A DNA stretch of 64,000 bases. Source: Elephas maximus indicus. Lineage: Eukaryota > Chordata > Mammalia > Proboscidea > Elephantidae. Shown here in pieces: positions 12,340-24,261 of the stretch. The translations under genes and the position numbers were made by a program. Numbering within the stretch: position 1 is the first letter of the stretch; every line of letters starts with the position of its first letter. The notes beneath the pieces were generated by a model, which did not search any database, was not told where the DNA came from, and saw only the letters and a program-made list of their open reading frames with translations. Where the stretch lies: assembly GCF_024166365.1 (NCBI RefSeq), contig NC_064825.1, positions 104,236,480-104,300,479 on the forward strand, given 5' to 3'.

Positions 12340-13000
12340 GAGCAGTGGGAGCATTCAAGTTTTCTGTTTCTTCTTCAGTCAGATTTTGTAATAAAAATAT
12401 ATTTTTTCTAAATTTTCACATTTATTTGTTTAAATTTGTTCCTATTTTATTATCTTGTTAATACCTTGAGTACCTGTAATAATGTATGTATGCTCTTTCA
12501 TTCTTCATACGGGTGATTTCTCCTCCTTCCTGTTTCCCTCATCTAGCGAAGGGTTTATCAATTTTATTTATCTTTTCAAAGAACTAGCTTGTTGTTTCAC
12601 TGATTTTTCTATTGTTTTTTTCATTGATTTTTGTTCTTATCTTTATTATGTTCTGTCCTCTACTTACTTTTTGCTTATTTTGCTCTTCTTTTCCTGGCTT
12701 CTTAAGTGAAAATCTTTGAACACATGTACTAGACATTGCTTCTTTTCCTATATATATATATATGGAAACCCTGGTGGTGTAGTGGTTAAGCGCTACGGCT
12801 GCTAACCAAAGGGTCGGCGGTTCCAATCTGCCAGGCGCTCCTTGGAAACTCGATGGGGCAGTTCTACTCTTTATATATATACATATATAAAATAATTAAA
12901 TTTTTCTCTAAGAACTGCTTTTACTGCTTCCCACAGGTTTAGGTATTTTGTGCTTTCATTTTCATTCAATTCAAGATAGCTTTTTTTTTTTGTCTTAGGT
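12340..13000 (-). mobile_element. Ancient L1 (first), continued in copy 1
   Basis: Reverse-complement old L1 ORF2 text ('tttcaaagaactagcttgtt') matching copy 2 at 47595-48600. It contains an AfroSINE at 12763-12873. It also keeps 'tctgt' (12652-12656) unbroken, the empty target site of the solo LTR found in copy 2. Confidence 0.75.
12763..12873 (+). repeat. AfroSINE, short form
   Basis: Head 'ccctggtggtgtagtggtta' with B-box-like 'ggcggttccaatc', then a direct jump to 'cttggaaactcgatggggca', so the middle is deleted. It is flanked by TATATA stretches that may be a target duplication, and is absent from copy 2. Its head is one of the least diverged in the window. Confidence 0.85.
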
Positions 13001-13004
13001 TTTT

Positions 13005-13469
13005 AAAAATTAAATTTAATACAACATAAAATCCAACATTATAACCCTTTTAAATTGTACAATTAATTTTCATCTCCCACAGAAGAAACCCTATACCAAT
13101 TATGTAGTCACTCCCCAGTCACCTCTTCTCCCAGACCCTGGGAACCACTATTCTTTTTATTTGTAGAGAATTGCCTATTCTGGACATTTCATTCCAATGG
13201 AATCACAGAACTTTTGTGCTAGCTGTCATTCACTTAACATAATGTTTTCAATGTTCATCCATGTTGTAACATGTATCAGTACTTTGTAATTTTTATTGTA
13301 AATTGTAAATTTGTGGACATTCAGGTTGTTTCTATCTTTTGGCTCTTGTGAGTATACTCCAATGAACATTTGTGTGCAAGTTATTCTTTGAACTTATGCT
13401 TTCAAATCTTTTGACTATATATCCAGGAATGGAATTGGTGGGTAAAATGGAAAATCTATGTTTAAGGTT
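13005..13469 (-). mobile_element. Ancient L1 (second), 3' end in copy 1
   Basis: Reverse-complement 3' end of an old L1: an A/T tail junction near 13005, 'gaaaccctataccaattatg', and 'aacataatgttttcaatgtt'. The same element and junction occur in copy 2 from 48615, showing that both copies inherited it. Confidence 0.75.
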
Positions 13470-13847
13470 TTTTTTGTTTTGTTTTGTTTTATTGTACTTT
13501 AAACGAAGGTTTACAGAACAAACTAGCTTCTTATTAAACAGTTAGAACACATATAGTTTTGTGACATTCGCTATCAAACCTACGACATGTCAGCACTCTC
13601 CGTTCTTTACCGTGGATTCCCTATTATCAGCTTTCCCATCCCCTCCTGCCTTCTAGTAGTTGTCCCTGGGCTGGTGTGCCCCTTTAGTCTCATTTTGTTT
13701 TATGGGCCTGTCTAATGTTTGGCTGAAGAGTGAAGCTCAGTAGTGACTTCATTACTGAGCTAAAAGGATGTCCTGGGCAACACTCTTGAGGTTTCTTGAG
13801 TCTGTGTCAGGCCAGTAAGTCTGGTCTTATTTTGTGAGTTAGAATTT
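13470..13847 (-). mobile_element. L1 3' UTR fragment (interrupted by the next L1)
   Basis: It opens with a T-rich tail (ttttttgttttgttttgttt) and 'attgtactttaaacgaaggt', the reverse complement of the local L1 3' end. It breaks off at 'gagttagaattttt', exactly where the next L1's T tail starts. Confidence 0.8.
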
Positions 13848-14859
13848 TTTTTTTCCTTTTTTTACTTGTACTTTAGATGAAGGTTTACAGAACAAACTAG
13901 TTTCTCATCAGTTAGTACACACATTGTTTTATGATATTGGTTAACAATCCTACCACATGTCAACACTCTCCCTTCTCAACCCTGGGTACCCTATTACCAG
14001 CTTTCCTGTAAACTCCTGCCTTCTGGTCCTTGCCCCTGGGCTGGTGTGCCTGTTTAATTTTGTTTTGTTTTTATGGGCCTATCTAATATTTGGCTGAAGG
14101 GTGAACCTCAGGATTGACTTCATTGCTGAGCTATAAGGATGTCCAGGGGCCATACCCTCGGGGTTTCTCCAGTTTCTGTCAGACCAGCAAGTCTGGTCTT
14201 TCTTTTTGAGTTAGAATTTTTTCTACATTTTTCTCCAGCTCTGTCAGGGACCCTCTATTGTGATCCCTATATGAGCAGTTGGTGGTGGTGGCCAGGTACT
14301 AACTAGTTGTGCTGGACTCAGCCTGGTGGAAGCTGTGGTAGTTATGGTCCATTAGTCCTTTGGACTAATTTTTCCCATGTGTCTTTAGTTTTCTTCATTT
14401 TCCCTTGCTCCTGGCAGGGTGAGACCAGAGGAGTATCTTAGATGGCTGCTTGCAAGCTTTTAAGACCCCAGACGCTACTCACCAAAGTAGAATGTAGAAC
14501 ATTTTCTTTATAAACTGTGTAATGCCAATTGAGATAGATGTTCCCTGAGACCAGTCCCCACAGCCCTCAGCCCAGTAATTCCTTCTCTCAGGGAGTTTGG
14601 ATGTGTTGGTGGAGCTTCCACGACCTTGCCTTATATGAGTTGTGCTGGTTTCCCCAGTATTGTGCACTGTCTTAACCTTTACCAAAATTATCACTTACTT
14701 CTTGTCTATTTCATGTTTATCCATCCCCACCTTTCCCCTCTATTTTAGCCAACAAAGATTGTTTCTTTTTGTGTGTAAACTTTTTCATGAGTTTTTATAG
14801 TAGTGGTCTCATACAACATTTGTCCTTTTGTGACTGACTTATTTTATTCAGTATAATGC

Positions 14860-17800
14860 CCTCCAGACTTATTTCATTCAGTACAATGCCCTCATGTTGT
14901 GAGATGCTTTGAAGATTCTTCATTGTTTATCATTGTGTAGCACTCCATTGTATGTATGGACCTTAGTTTTTTTTTTTTATCCTATTCATCTATCGATGGG
15001 CATGTATGTTGTTTCCAACTTTTAGCTATTGTGAACAATGCTGCAATCAACATAGGTGTGCATATGTCTATTCGCGTGATGGCTCTTATTTCTCTAGGAT
15101 ATGTTCCTAGAAGTGGGATTGCTGAATCACATGGTATCTCTATTTCTAGCTTTCTGAGGAAGCACCATACCCTTTTCCAAAATGGTTGTACCATTTTGCA
15201 TTCCCACCAGCAGTGCATAAGAGTAACAATCTCCTGGAACCCTCTCCAACATTTGTTATTTTCTGTTATTTTGATTCACGCCAGTAATGTGAGGGGGGAG
15301 ATGGTATCTCATTGCGGTTTTGATTTTTTTGCAGATGGACATCCAGCTTTGCCAGCCCCTATTGTTAAAGAGACTGTCTTTTCCCCACCTGATGGACTTT
15401 GGGCCCTCTTCAAAGATTAGGTGACTATAGGTGGATGGGTTTACATCTGGGCTCTGAATTCTGTTCCATTGTTCAATGTATCTGTTACTGTACTAATATC
15501 AGGTTGTTTTCACTACTGTAGCTGTATAGTAGGTTCTGAGGTCAGGTAGTGGGTGTCCTCCTACTTCTCTTCAGTGCCCAAAAAACTTCTTCAGTAGTTC
15601 TTTACTTATCTAGGACCTCTTCCCTTTCCACATAAAGTTAATGATTATTTTTTCCATCTCTTTAAAGACTGTTGTTGGTATTTTGATGGAGATTGCATTG
15701 CATTTGTAGATTGCTTTGGTTAGAATCCTCATTTTCACAATGTTGAGCGTACCTATCCAAGAGCATGGTATACTTGTCCATTTATGTAGATCTCTTTTGG
15801 TTTCTTGCAGTAGTGTTTTGCAGTTTTTTTGGTACAGGTATTTACTTCCCTGGTTAGATTTATTCCTATGTATTTTATTTTTTTAGGGACTGTTATAAAT
15901 GGCATTGTTTTTATGATTTCCTTTTTGTCATTTTCTTTATTGCTCTACAGGAATCCAACTGACTTTTGTATGCTTATCTTGTATCCTGCTCCTCTGCTGA
16001 ATCTTTCTATTAATTACAGTAGTTTTCTCATGGAAACCTTTGGGTTTTCTATGTATGGTATCATACCATCTGCAAATAGGGATAGTTTTACTTCTTTGTT
16101 ACCAATTTGGATGCCCTTTATTTGTTTTCCTTGCCTTATTGCTCTAATTATGACGTCCAGCACAATTTTAAATCGGAGTGGTGATAAAGGGCATGCTCAT
16201 CTTGTTCCTGTTCTCAAGGGGGAATATTTTCAGCCTCTCTCCATTAACAATGATGTTGGCTGTTGGTTTTGTATAGTTGCCCTTTATTATGTTGGGGAAT
16301 ACCCCTTCTATGCCTATTTTATTGAGAGTGTTTATCATGGGGAGGTGTTGGATTTTGTCAAATGCCTTTTATGCATCGATTGAGATGATCATATGATTCT
16401 TTTCTTTTGTTTAAGTGTAAATTCCGTTGGTTGATTTTTCTAGTGTTGGATCATCCTTGCATACCTGGTATGAATCCCACTTGGTTGTGATGTATTAGTT
16501 TTTGATATGATGCTGAATTCTATCGGCTAGAATTTGGATGAGAATTTTTGCATCTATGTACAGAAGAGACACTGGTCTGTAATTTTCTTTTTTTCTGGTA
16601 TGCTTGCTTCTTTTTGGTGTCAGGGTTACGCTGGCTTCATAGAATGAATTTGGAAGTATTCCTTCATTTGCTATGTTCTAAAATAGTTTGAGTAATACTG
16701 GTGTAAGCCCTTCTCTGAATATTTGGTAGAATTCTTCAGTGAAGCTATCTGGACCAGGGCTTTTTTTGATTGGGATTTCTTTTTTTTTTTTTAATTACCT
16801 TTTCAATCTCTTTTCTTGTTATGGGTCTGTTCAGATTTTCAACATCGTTTTCTGTTAGTTTGGGTAGGTAGTGTGTTTCTAGAAATGTGTCCATTGCCTC
16901 TAGGTTTTCAAGTTTGTTTGAATGTGGTTTTCTGTAGTACTCTGTTACGATCATTTTTATTTCAGTTGGGTCCGTTGCAATGTCCCCTATTTCATTTCTC
17001 ACTTAGATTATTTTCATCCTCTCCTGTTTTTCTTTTGTCAGTTTGGCCAATGGTTTGTCGATTTTGTTGATCCTTTCAAAGAACCAACTTTTGGTTTTGT
17101 TGATTCTATCTATTGTTTTTCCATTCTCTATTTCATTTATTTCTGCTCTGATCCTTATTATTTCCTTTCTTGTGGTGGCTGTGGGTGTCTTTTGCTCTTC
17201 TCTTTCTATTTGTTTGAGTTGTGTAGTTAACATTTTGATTTTGCCCTGTTTTCTTTTTTGATGTGTGCATCTATTGCTATAAATTGACCTCTGAGCACTG
17301 ACTTTACTGTGTCCCAAAGGTTTTGGTATGATGTGTTTTCATTTTCCTTTGATTCTAGGTATTTTTCTCTTTTATTCCATCTGTGATTTCTTCTATTATG
17401 CACTGGTTTTTAAGCAGGGTATTATTCAGTTTCCATGTAATTGATTTTTTTTTTTTCCTCGCCTTTCCAGTTAAATTCTGCTTTGATGGTGTTGTGATCA
17501 GAGAGGATACTTTGTATTATCTCAATATTTTAGATTTTGTTGAGGGTTGCTTCGTGGCCTAAGATTTGGTCTGTTCTGGAGAACATTCCATGTGGGTTGG
17601 AAAAGACAGTGTACTTTGCAGCTGTTGGGTGCAGTGCTCAAGGTAGGTCTATCAGTTCATTTTGACGGATTGTGCCCTTTAGACCTTCTGTATCTTTGGT
17701 GATTTTCTTTGTAGAAGTTCTGTCCTTTACTAAGCATGGTGTGTTGAAGTCTCCTACTCTTTTTGTGGAATTGTCAATTTCTCTTTTCAGTTTTGTTAGA

Positions 17801-18230
17801 GTTTGTTTTGTGTATTTTGGAACCTTGTAGTTGAGTTGTTTATGTCTTCGTGATGGGTCATCCCTTTAATCATTACATAAGTCCCTTCTTTGTCTTTAAG
17901 GTGGATTTTGTTTTAAAGTCTATTTTATCTGAGATTAGTATTGCCACCTCAGCTCTTTTTTAGCTGCTTTCTTGGTATATTTTTTTCCATCCTTTGATTT
18001 TTAATAAATTTACGTCTTTGTTTCTAAGGTGCGTATCTTGTAGACAGCATATCGATGGGTCCTATTTTTAAAATCCATTTTGTCACTCTCTGTCTCTTTA
18101 TGAGTGCATTTAGGCCATTTATATTAATTGTAGTTATTGATAGGTTTGAGTTTATTGCTGCCATTTTGTGGGGATTTTTTCTTTCTTCTTTATTTTATTT
18201 TATTTTATTTTTTGGGGGTGCTGTTATTTT
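14860..18230 (-). pseudogene. L1 ORF2 remnant
   Basis: Reading the minus strand, 'KSWFFERINKIDKPLAKLTK' is at 17003-17317 and 'VTEYYRKPHSNKLENLEAMD' at 16745-17002. The C-terminal 'LFTIAKSWKQHTCPSIDE' is at 14982-15040. The frame is interrupted by stops and shifts throughout. The long open frames on the plus strand here are antisense shadows. Confidence 0.85.
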
Positions 18231-18639
18231 CTTTGTTCCTCTCAGTCTCCTGTGCTGAATCTCTTTTGTTTGTGGATTCTTTTTCATTTCTTTTGCTTTT
18301 GTAGATTCTGTGTTTACTGAGGTTCTGTTTTTCTTTATTTTGATGAGTAGGTTTGTTAACTTTCTTTGTGGTTACTTTGAATTTTACCCTTATCTTCCTC
18401 AATTTGAACCACTGTTTTATTACTTAGTATTGCCTTGCCTTCCTCTCCATCTGAAAGTTCTAGACCTACATTGTTTATTCCCTCTTTTATTGTTCTGACA
18501 TTGCTGTCATTTACAGATTAACCTCTTTGGTTCCCTGTTGTAAATCTTTTAGTTTTGATTAATCCTTAGAGTTTATTTCATAGGTTTGTGTCTTGCTAGT
18601 GTGGTCTTGCACCCTAGATTCAGGCTGTCACCTGATATT

Positions 18640-19560
18640 GTTTGTTGTCAGACCTAAAGAGTCCCTTTAATAGTTCTTCTAAGTTTGGTTTAGTTTTTCC
18701 CTATCCCCATCATTTCTGTTTCCCTGGAAATGTCCTAATTTCACCATCATATTTGAATAAAAGTTTTGTAGGATATATTATTCTTGGTTGGGAGTATTTT
18801 TCTTTCAAAGTTTTATATATGTCATCCCATTGCCTTCTTGCCTGCATGGTTTTTGCCAAGTAATCTGTGCTTAGTCTTATTGTTTCTTCTCTGTATGTGA
18901 CTTTTCGTTTTTCTTGAGCTGCTCTCAAGAGTCTTTCTTTGTCTTTGATTTTAGCCATTGTGATGATGATATGACTTGGTCATTTTCTTTTGGGGTCTAT
19001 CCTATATGGTGTTTGTTGAGCTTCTTGGATGGTCAGCTTTTCATCTTTCATGATATTAGGGAAGATTTCTGTCAGCAGTTCTTCGATGATCCTCTCTGTG
19101 TTTTCTGTTTTCTCCCCCTGTCCTGGAACTCTGATCACTCAGAAATTTTTGGTTTGATTGTATCCCACATTGTTTTCACAGTTTCTTCATTTTTCTTCAT
19201 TCTTTTTTTCTGATTTTTCCTCCAACAAATCAGTATCCAATTATTTGAACTCCAACTCGCTGATCCTGTCTTCCATTGTTTCAAGTCTGCTCCTAAGCCC
19301 TTCTATGACATTGTGTGTTTCTGAAATTTTGTTGTTTATCTTTTGGATTTCTAATTGCTATTTTTGTATGATATCTGGTTGTGAATTTATTTTGACTTTT
19401 GGTTCCTGCATTATTTTCCTGAATTCTTCTATTGTGTTGTCTGTCTTTTCCATGATTTTGTCTTCATTTCCCGTGATTTTGTCTATTTTTTCCTCATTTT
19501 GTCTGATTTTACCTTCAACTCTTGGATCGCTGTGAGTATTAGAGATTTAGCTTTCTTCGT
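18640..19560 (-). pseudogene. L1 ORF1 remnant, N-terminally truncated
   Basis: The C-terminal half is readable on the minus strand at 18710-18958 (MQARRQWDDIYKTLKEKYSQ). The coiled-coil region lies at 19200-19540. The start is missing because the element is truncated near 19560, where LTR sequence begins. Confidence 0.75.
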
Positions 19561-19604
19561 GGTATAAGGTTCTCGTTCTCTGCTCACTTCTCTCTTTTAT
19601 GTCT

Positions 19605-19827
19605 CAAAAGAGATTGGCTTAAGACACTATCTCATCTTGTAGAGTACATCAATGTAACTGCCACTAATCTATCTTATTACATCATAGTGATAGGATTTAA
19701 AACACATAGGGAACTCACATCAGAAGATAAAATGGTAGACAATTATACAATCATATAAGGGAATCATGACCTAGCCATATTGACAGATATTTTTAGGGGA
19801 TTCAATTCAATCCATGACAGGGTGGCT
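19605..19827 (-). mobile_element. LTR fragment (ERV-L-like), minus strand
   Basis: The terminal 'gggattcaattcaatccatgaca' (minus-strand sense begins tgtcatgg) resembles the end of the solo LTR at 48395-48417. The body ('cactaatctatcttattaca', 'acacatagggaactcacatc') differs, so it is a related but separate LTR type. Its other end is lost against the L1. Confidence 0.55.
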
Positions 19828-19888
19828 TTACTCAGTCCTATAGGGTTGCTATGAGTCAGAATTGACTCAACAGCAACTTTTTTTTTAA
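19828..19888 (+). repeat. AfroSINE 3' tail fragment
   Basis: 'cctatagggttgctatgagt' and 'cagaattgactcaacagcaa' followed by a T run. Only the last 60 bases of the SINE are present. Confidence 0.75.
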
Positions 19889-20340
19889 ATGATGCTGAAC
19901 ATCTTTTGATGCACACGTTGTCCATTTGAATATCTTCTTCAAAGAAATGTCTGTTCATGTCCTTGAACAATTTTAAATTGGATGACTGGTCTTTTTGATG
20001 TTGAATTGTAAGAGTTCTTTATGTATTCTGGGTATAAGACTCTTATAAGCTATTAATTTACAAATATTTTCTGCCATTCTGTGGGTTGTCTTTTCATTTT
20101 CTGGATGGTGTCTTTTGATGAACAAAAGTTTTAAATTTTGATGAAGTCCAATTATTCTTTTTTTTTTTTTTTAAGTTCTGTGGTTTGGTTGCCATACTTA
20201 GGATATCCTTGTATAATTGAAGATCTCAAAGATTTACTTCTGTGCTTCCTCCTAAAAGTTTGATACTATTAGCTCTTACAGTTATGCGTTTGGTTCATTT
20301 AAGTTTTGCATATGGTGTCAGGTAGGGATCAAATTAATGC
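19889..20340 (-). mobile_element. Ancient L1 (second), continued in copy 1
   Basis: Reverse-complement old L1 (tgtctttttgatgttgaattg-type text) aligning with copy 2 at 49385-49840. About 220 bases that copy 2 has (49165-49385) are missing from copy 1 across the L1/LTR/SINE insertions. Confidence 0.7.
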
Positions 20341-20344
20341 TGAA

Positions 20345-20560
20345 ATAAAATCTAATCATATGCTATTTATGGGTAATAAATAAATACATAATCTCCAGAA
20401 AGCTCAAAGATGAAAGAATAAAAATATATGCCAGCCAGATATACAAAAAGACAGTTATTGTAACAATATTAATTTCAGAACAAAATAGTATATAAGTAAA
20501 AATTATTGACATATATATGTATATTTATATATATAATAATTCCCACTTTGTACCTAATGA
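20345..20560 (+). mobile_element. Old L1 fragment, plus strand
   Basis: A-rich sequence resembling L1 ORF2 in sense orientation ('aaaaagacagttattgtaac', 'ttaatttcagaacaaaatag'). Its orientation is opposite to the preceding old L1, and homology to copy 2 stops here, so a rearrangement may lie at this junction. Confidence 0.4.
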
Positions 20561-22060
20561 CATAACCTCAAAATATAAAAAGGAAAAGGAAAAATAGAGA
20601 AATCCACACCATTGAGGATCTATAGGAGTTCCTGATGTCTTCTTTGACCTACAAATGGAGAATCCTGGCATTTTGAGCAGTTTAAGCTGTTGTAGTTTCA
20701 AGTGACTACACAGCATCTGAATAGGGGTGGAGTGTCTGAAAAAACAAAAACAAATAGTGTTTGTAACACTCTAACAACAACAACAACAAAAAGCTAAACA
20801 CCTAAGAAAGCCCCTGAAGTTTGGTACTCCTTCATGCTCTCCAATCCCCAGATATTGTTAAAACTATTTCCTCCTCAGGATTCAGTTTTCTAGGGTGTAT
20901 TTTTCTCTTTAATGATGAAAATCATAGTGGCAAAGTTACTGGATACTTTTCTTACAGGATCCACATGGCTATTCCTAGGACTGGAATCAACAGCATTCCT
21001 AAGGTTATAAGTCATTCCCTCCCCACTATTTTTTTTTTTTTTCCTTTCTAACCAACTATTGGAATTCACATTTGGGGATTCATCTCTGCATTATAAGACA
21101 AAGCGATTGAATGTGGCTAAATCTTCAAATAAGAGAGCTGAAAAACCAGACCTGGCATCTCTGCAGACAAAATAAAATTCTAAAATGATATACCAGTCCT
21201 GTTACAACAGAGACCTCACTTCCACCACCATCAGACAGATATCCACTGCTTGCACCCTCTGCAGTACTTTGTTACAATGCACTGGATGTTACCCTGCTGC
21301 TTCTGAAACTGGATTTATCTTCTCCCAACCTCTCTAGAATGGATCCCATGGCACTTTCTTTTTTATATCACCTTTCTATTTAAAGTCTAGTGCATGCATG
21401 TTCACGTGTCTGACTGATGGAGCCTAGGTTCCATGACTACATGCTCTTTGGCAAGAACAGTGTAATGGATTGAAGGAACCATGGACCTTGTGCTAACTTT
21501 GACGCTGACTAACCATATGATCTTGAGTCAGACATTACATTTAATGGAGTTATTGTTTGTAAGTTCCTTTCCATATCTAAGTCCTGCATTTATTGGAATG
21601 GTGTCAATCATTACACCTTGGAGTCAGGATAACAACCTCTGACATAGAGAAAGGGTCTTCACATCATGGTACATAAGCAGAGGTTTAGCAATTGTCTGGT
21701 GATCTCTTTAGGCCCTTCATGCTATTTGAACTGGGGGGTCTTCTATTAGTTTCCCTTCTGTAGTTCTTGACTTCATTGACTTAGCTATCGTCTTTGCATA
21801 TTTCTTGATTCCCAACTTTTGTCCATTCATCCCTTCATTAGATTACTGTCTGCTTGAGATTAAAAAGTTTTGATTCTGCCTAAGGGCTAAGTTAATGAAG
21901 CAAAATCTCCCTCATTTTCTTCTCCCTTTTTCAATTTCCAAGTATAAATATTCTTAAAAAATTATTATTTTAAGTGCTTATGGTGCTTATAGTCTAGAAC
22001 ATTTACACTTATTTAATTTATTAATTTCTCACTATGACAAATGAGAACCTTAGTGCACTT
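20560..22060. other. No gene seen; one possible MIR at about 21455-21590
   Basis: AT-rich DNA with an (AAC)n run near 20775, a T run near 21030 and no credible coding frame. 'aagaacagtgtaatggattg' through 'atgatcttgagtcagacatt' reads loosely like a MIR in plus orientation. Confidence 0.4.
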
Positions 22061-22061
22061 A

Positions 22062-22614
22062 CTTGTCTAGATGCATTGTGTCAAATAAATCTGCTGCAAA
22101 GGACCTCTTTAAAGTGTTGAAAAGCAAAGATGTCACCTTGAAGACTAAGGTGCACCTGATACAAACCATGGTATTTTCAATCATATCATATGCATGCAAA
22201 AGCTGGACAATGAATAAGGAAGACTGAAGAAGAATTGATGCCTTTGAATTGTGGAGTTGGTGAAGAATATTGAATATACCATGGACTGCCAAAAGAATGA
22301 ACAAATCTGTCTTGGAAGAAGTACAACCAGAATGCTCCTTAGAAGCAAGGATGGTGAGACTGCATCTTACCTACTTTGGACATGTTGTCAGAAGGGATCG
22401 GTCCCTGGAGAAGAACATCACGCTTGGTAAAGTACAGGGTCAGCAGAAAAGAGGAAGGCCCTCAAGGAGATGGATTGACACAGTGGCTTCAGCAGTGGGC
22501 TCAAGCATAACAATGATTGTGAGCATGGCGTAGGACCCAGCAGTGTTTGGTTCTGTGGTACATAGGGTTGCTATGAGTCGGAACCAACTGGATGGTGCCT
22601 AACAACAACAACAA
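22062..22614 (+). mobile_element. RTE-clade LINE, 3' part
   Basis: The C-terminal coding region is readable ('PWTAKRMNKSVLEEVQPECS', 'YFGHVVRRDRSLEKNITLGK') and matches the RTEs at 4130-4300 and 45500-45700. It ends in 'ggatggtgcctaacaacaac' with an (AAC) tail that abuts an LTR. It is 5'-truncated and non-coding. Confidence 0.88.
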
Positions 22615-22615
22615 C

Positions 22616-23157
22616 AGGCTGGGTTCTCTAGAAAAGCAAAGCCAGTAAAGCCTATAAATATATACCTATAGAGAGATTTGTATCAAGGAAATGGCTCACA
22701 TGGTTGTAGAGGCTGGAATGTCCCAAGTCCAGGGTTAAGATAGAGGATTCTCGTGATTCACATACTCACAGGGGCTGGTGAAAGCAAGATTGGCAGGTTG
22801 GAGAGCAGAGCTCTTGCTCACAGGCTGTGAAGATCGATGAATCCCAGGTATGGCAGGCAAGACCCCGGGTAAGCTGCTACCTAGTCAAGAACTGAATATC
22901 AGATGAACAGGAGCCAACTGCAGCATCCAGAACAAGCAAATACCCACAAACTCTGCCAGAATATTAACTTATATTCAGTGCAGGCCACATGCCAAGGAAA
23001 CTCCCTTTCAACTGATTGGCTACTCACAGCAGATGCCATCATGGAGGTGATCACATCTTATCAAATCTCAACATGGGAGTGATCAAAGCATCACATGACT
23101 GTCAATCCACTGAGAATCATGGTCTAGCCAAGTTGACACACAATCTTAACCATCACA
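22616..23157 (-). mobile_element. Solo LTR, ERV-L/MLT2-like, minus strand
   Basis: The plus strand starts 'aggctgggttctctag' and ends 'agttgacacacaatcttaaccatcaca', the same family as the LTRs of the provirus at 30974-46729. No internal retroviral sequence adjoins it. Its inverted 3' terminus is missing where the RTE tail begins. Confidence 0.8.
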
Positions 23158-23574
23158 CTTGTCAACTTTAAATTTTAATTTATGTTCTATTTGTATTTTG
23201 AACATGTCAAGGTTCATGGTTTTTAAATTTTGTTTTGTTATAATTAATCCTTCTATGTTTTGTATATGGGGCAATTAAAAAATTTAAATCCCACATTATA
23301 CATTTTTTATATAATGATTACATGACTTTATTTTTCACTGTGCAAAAAACTATGCAATAGGATCTACAGAGAAAAAAATTGTAATCCGGTACTATTAAAT
23401 CCCTGTCTTTTAAAGTATTAGTGCCTAATGGAGTATCTTTAAACCTTTTAAGATGAAAAATATTCCTTTAAGTCTTAGTTAGACTTAAAGATCTACCTAG
23501 TTGATCTGCCACTTATTTGTCAGTTTGTCCTACTATGGTGCCTTGTGTGTTGCTATGATACTGGAATCTGTGAC
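23158..23574. other. No feature seen
   Basis: AT-rich sequence without a recognisable repeat or coding frame. Confidence 0.4.
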
Positions 23575-23912
23575 ACTGCTATTTCTAATACCAGCAGGGT
23601 CACCCAGGATGGACAGGTTTCAACAGAGCTTCTAGACTAAGATAGACTAGAAAGAAAGGCCTGGTTATCTACTTCCAAAATTAGCTTTGGACATATCATC
23701 AGGTGGAATCAATAGCTAGAGGAGGGCATAATGTTTGGTGAAGTAGAAGGCCTAAATGGGCATGTGTGACCCTTGGCGAGATTGATTGGCACCATAGTTA
23801 CAATGATATACTCTAACATCTTGTTAATTGTGAGGATGATACAGGACAGAGCAATGTTTTGTTCTGTTGTACATAATGTCTCCATGAGTAGGTGCTGACT
23901 CAATGGCAGTTA
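23575..23912 (+). repeat. AfroSINE/RTE-tailed composite repeat
   Basis: It begins 'taataccagcagggtcaccc', has 'gaaaggcctggttatctact' in the middle and ends with the RTE-type tail ('tgttctgttgtacataatgt', 'tgactcaatggcagttaaca', AAC run). The first 130 bases match 52895-53040, so this is a repeat family whose head is neither the usual AfroSINE head nor RTE coding sequence. Confidence 0.65.
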
Positions 23913-24261
23913 ACAACAAAAACAAGCCAGGGGAGCCGAATGTTTTTATGATTTCCATTACCATGTATATGATCAAGACATCTACATTTCCCCAGCCCAA
24001 ATCTTGTTTTGGAGGATCAGATTCATATATTCAGTTGTCTATTGTACATTCCTACTTGAATGTCTTCCATTGGGATATCCTCCAACATAACCAAAAGCAC
24101 ACTCATTTTCTTTGTTTTCCATCTTCTCAGTTCCTGCACCCATCCTGTGATCTAAGTCAGAGCCCAGTTTCAACCATGACTTTTCTCTCTAAAGTCTCAT
24201 CCTACGTCAAGTTATTTTGTTTATAACTCCTAAATACTTCTGGCATCCTTTTCTCTCTCCA
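23913..24261. other. No feature seen
   Basis: Unique-looking sequence. A 107-residue open frame here has no recognisable motifs. Confidence 0.4.

Larger units (their letters stand above)
13848..19560 (-). mobile_element. L1 retrotransposon, 5'-truncated, minus strand
   Basis: The 3' tail (T run) is at 13848-13870, the 3' UTR runs to about 14850, an ORF2 remnant to 18230, a spacer to 18640, and ORF1 is truncated near 19560. Paired with the partial L1 at 13470-13847, this forms an L1-in-L1 insertion. It is absent from copy 2, where the old L1 reads on at about 49170. Confidence 0.88.
1..20340 (+). repeat. Segmental duplication, copy 1 (direct repeat with 28849-49840)
   Basis: The sequence from base 1 matches that from 28849 in the same direction, including single-copy DNA (the stretch with 'ttagtggtctttagaga') and the same series of AfroSINEs. 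The homologous blocks are about 1-1938, 1940-2012, 4458-4515, 12340-13469 and 19889-20340. Everything between them is later insertion. The match includes the shared junction between two ancient L1s near 13000, which a chance meeting of repeats would not explain. The left edge lies outside the window and the right edge is lost in old L1. Identity was judged by eye. Confidence 0.85.

Noticed and set aside
14956-15420. 154-codon plus-strand open frame
   Set aside because: Antisense of the C-terminal part of the same L1 ORF2.
15829-16383. 184-codon plus-strand open frame
   Set aside because: It is antisense to L1 ORF2, where A-rich sense coding yields T-rich open frames; the minus strand reads as reverse transcriptase.
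23575-23700. Considered as a continuation of the segmental duplication to 52895-53040
   Set aside because: The shared part looks like a dispersed repeat and the sequences on both sides differ, so paralogy is not supported beyond about 20340/49840.
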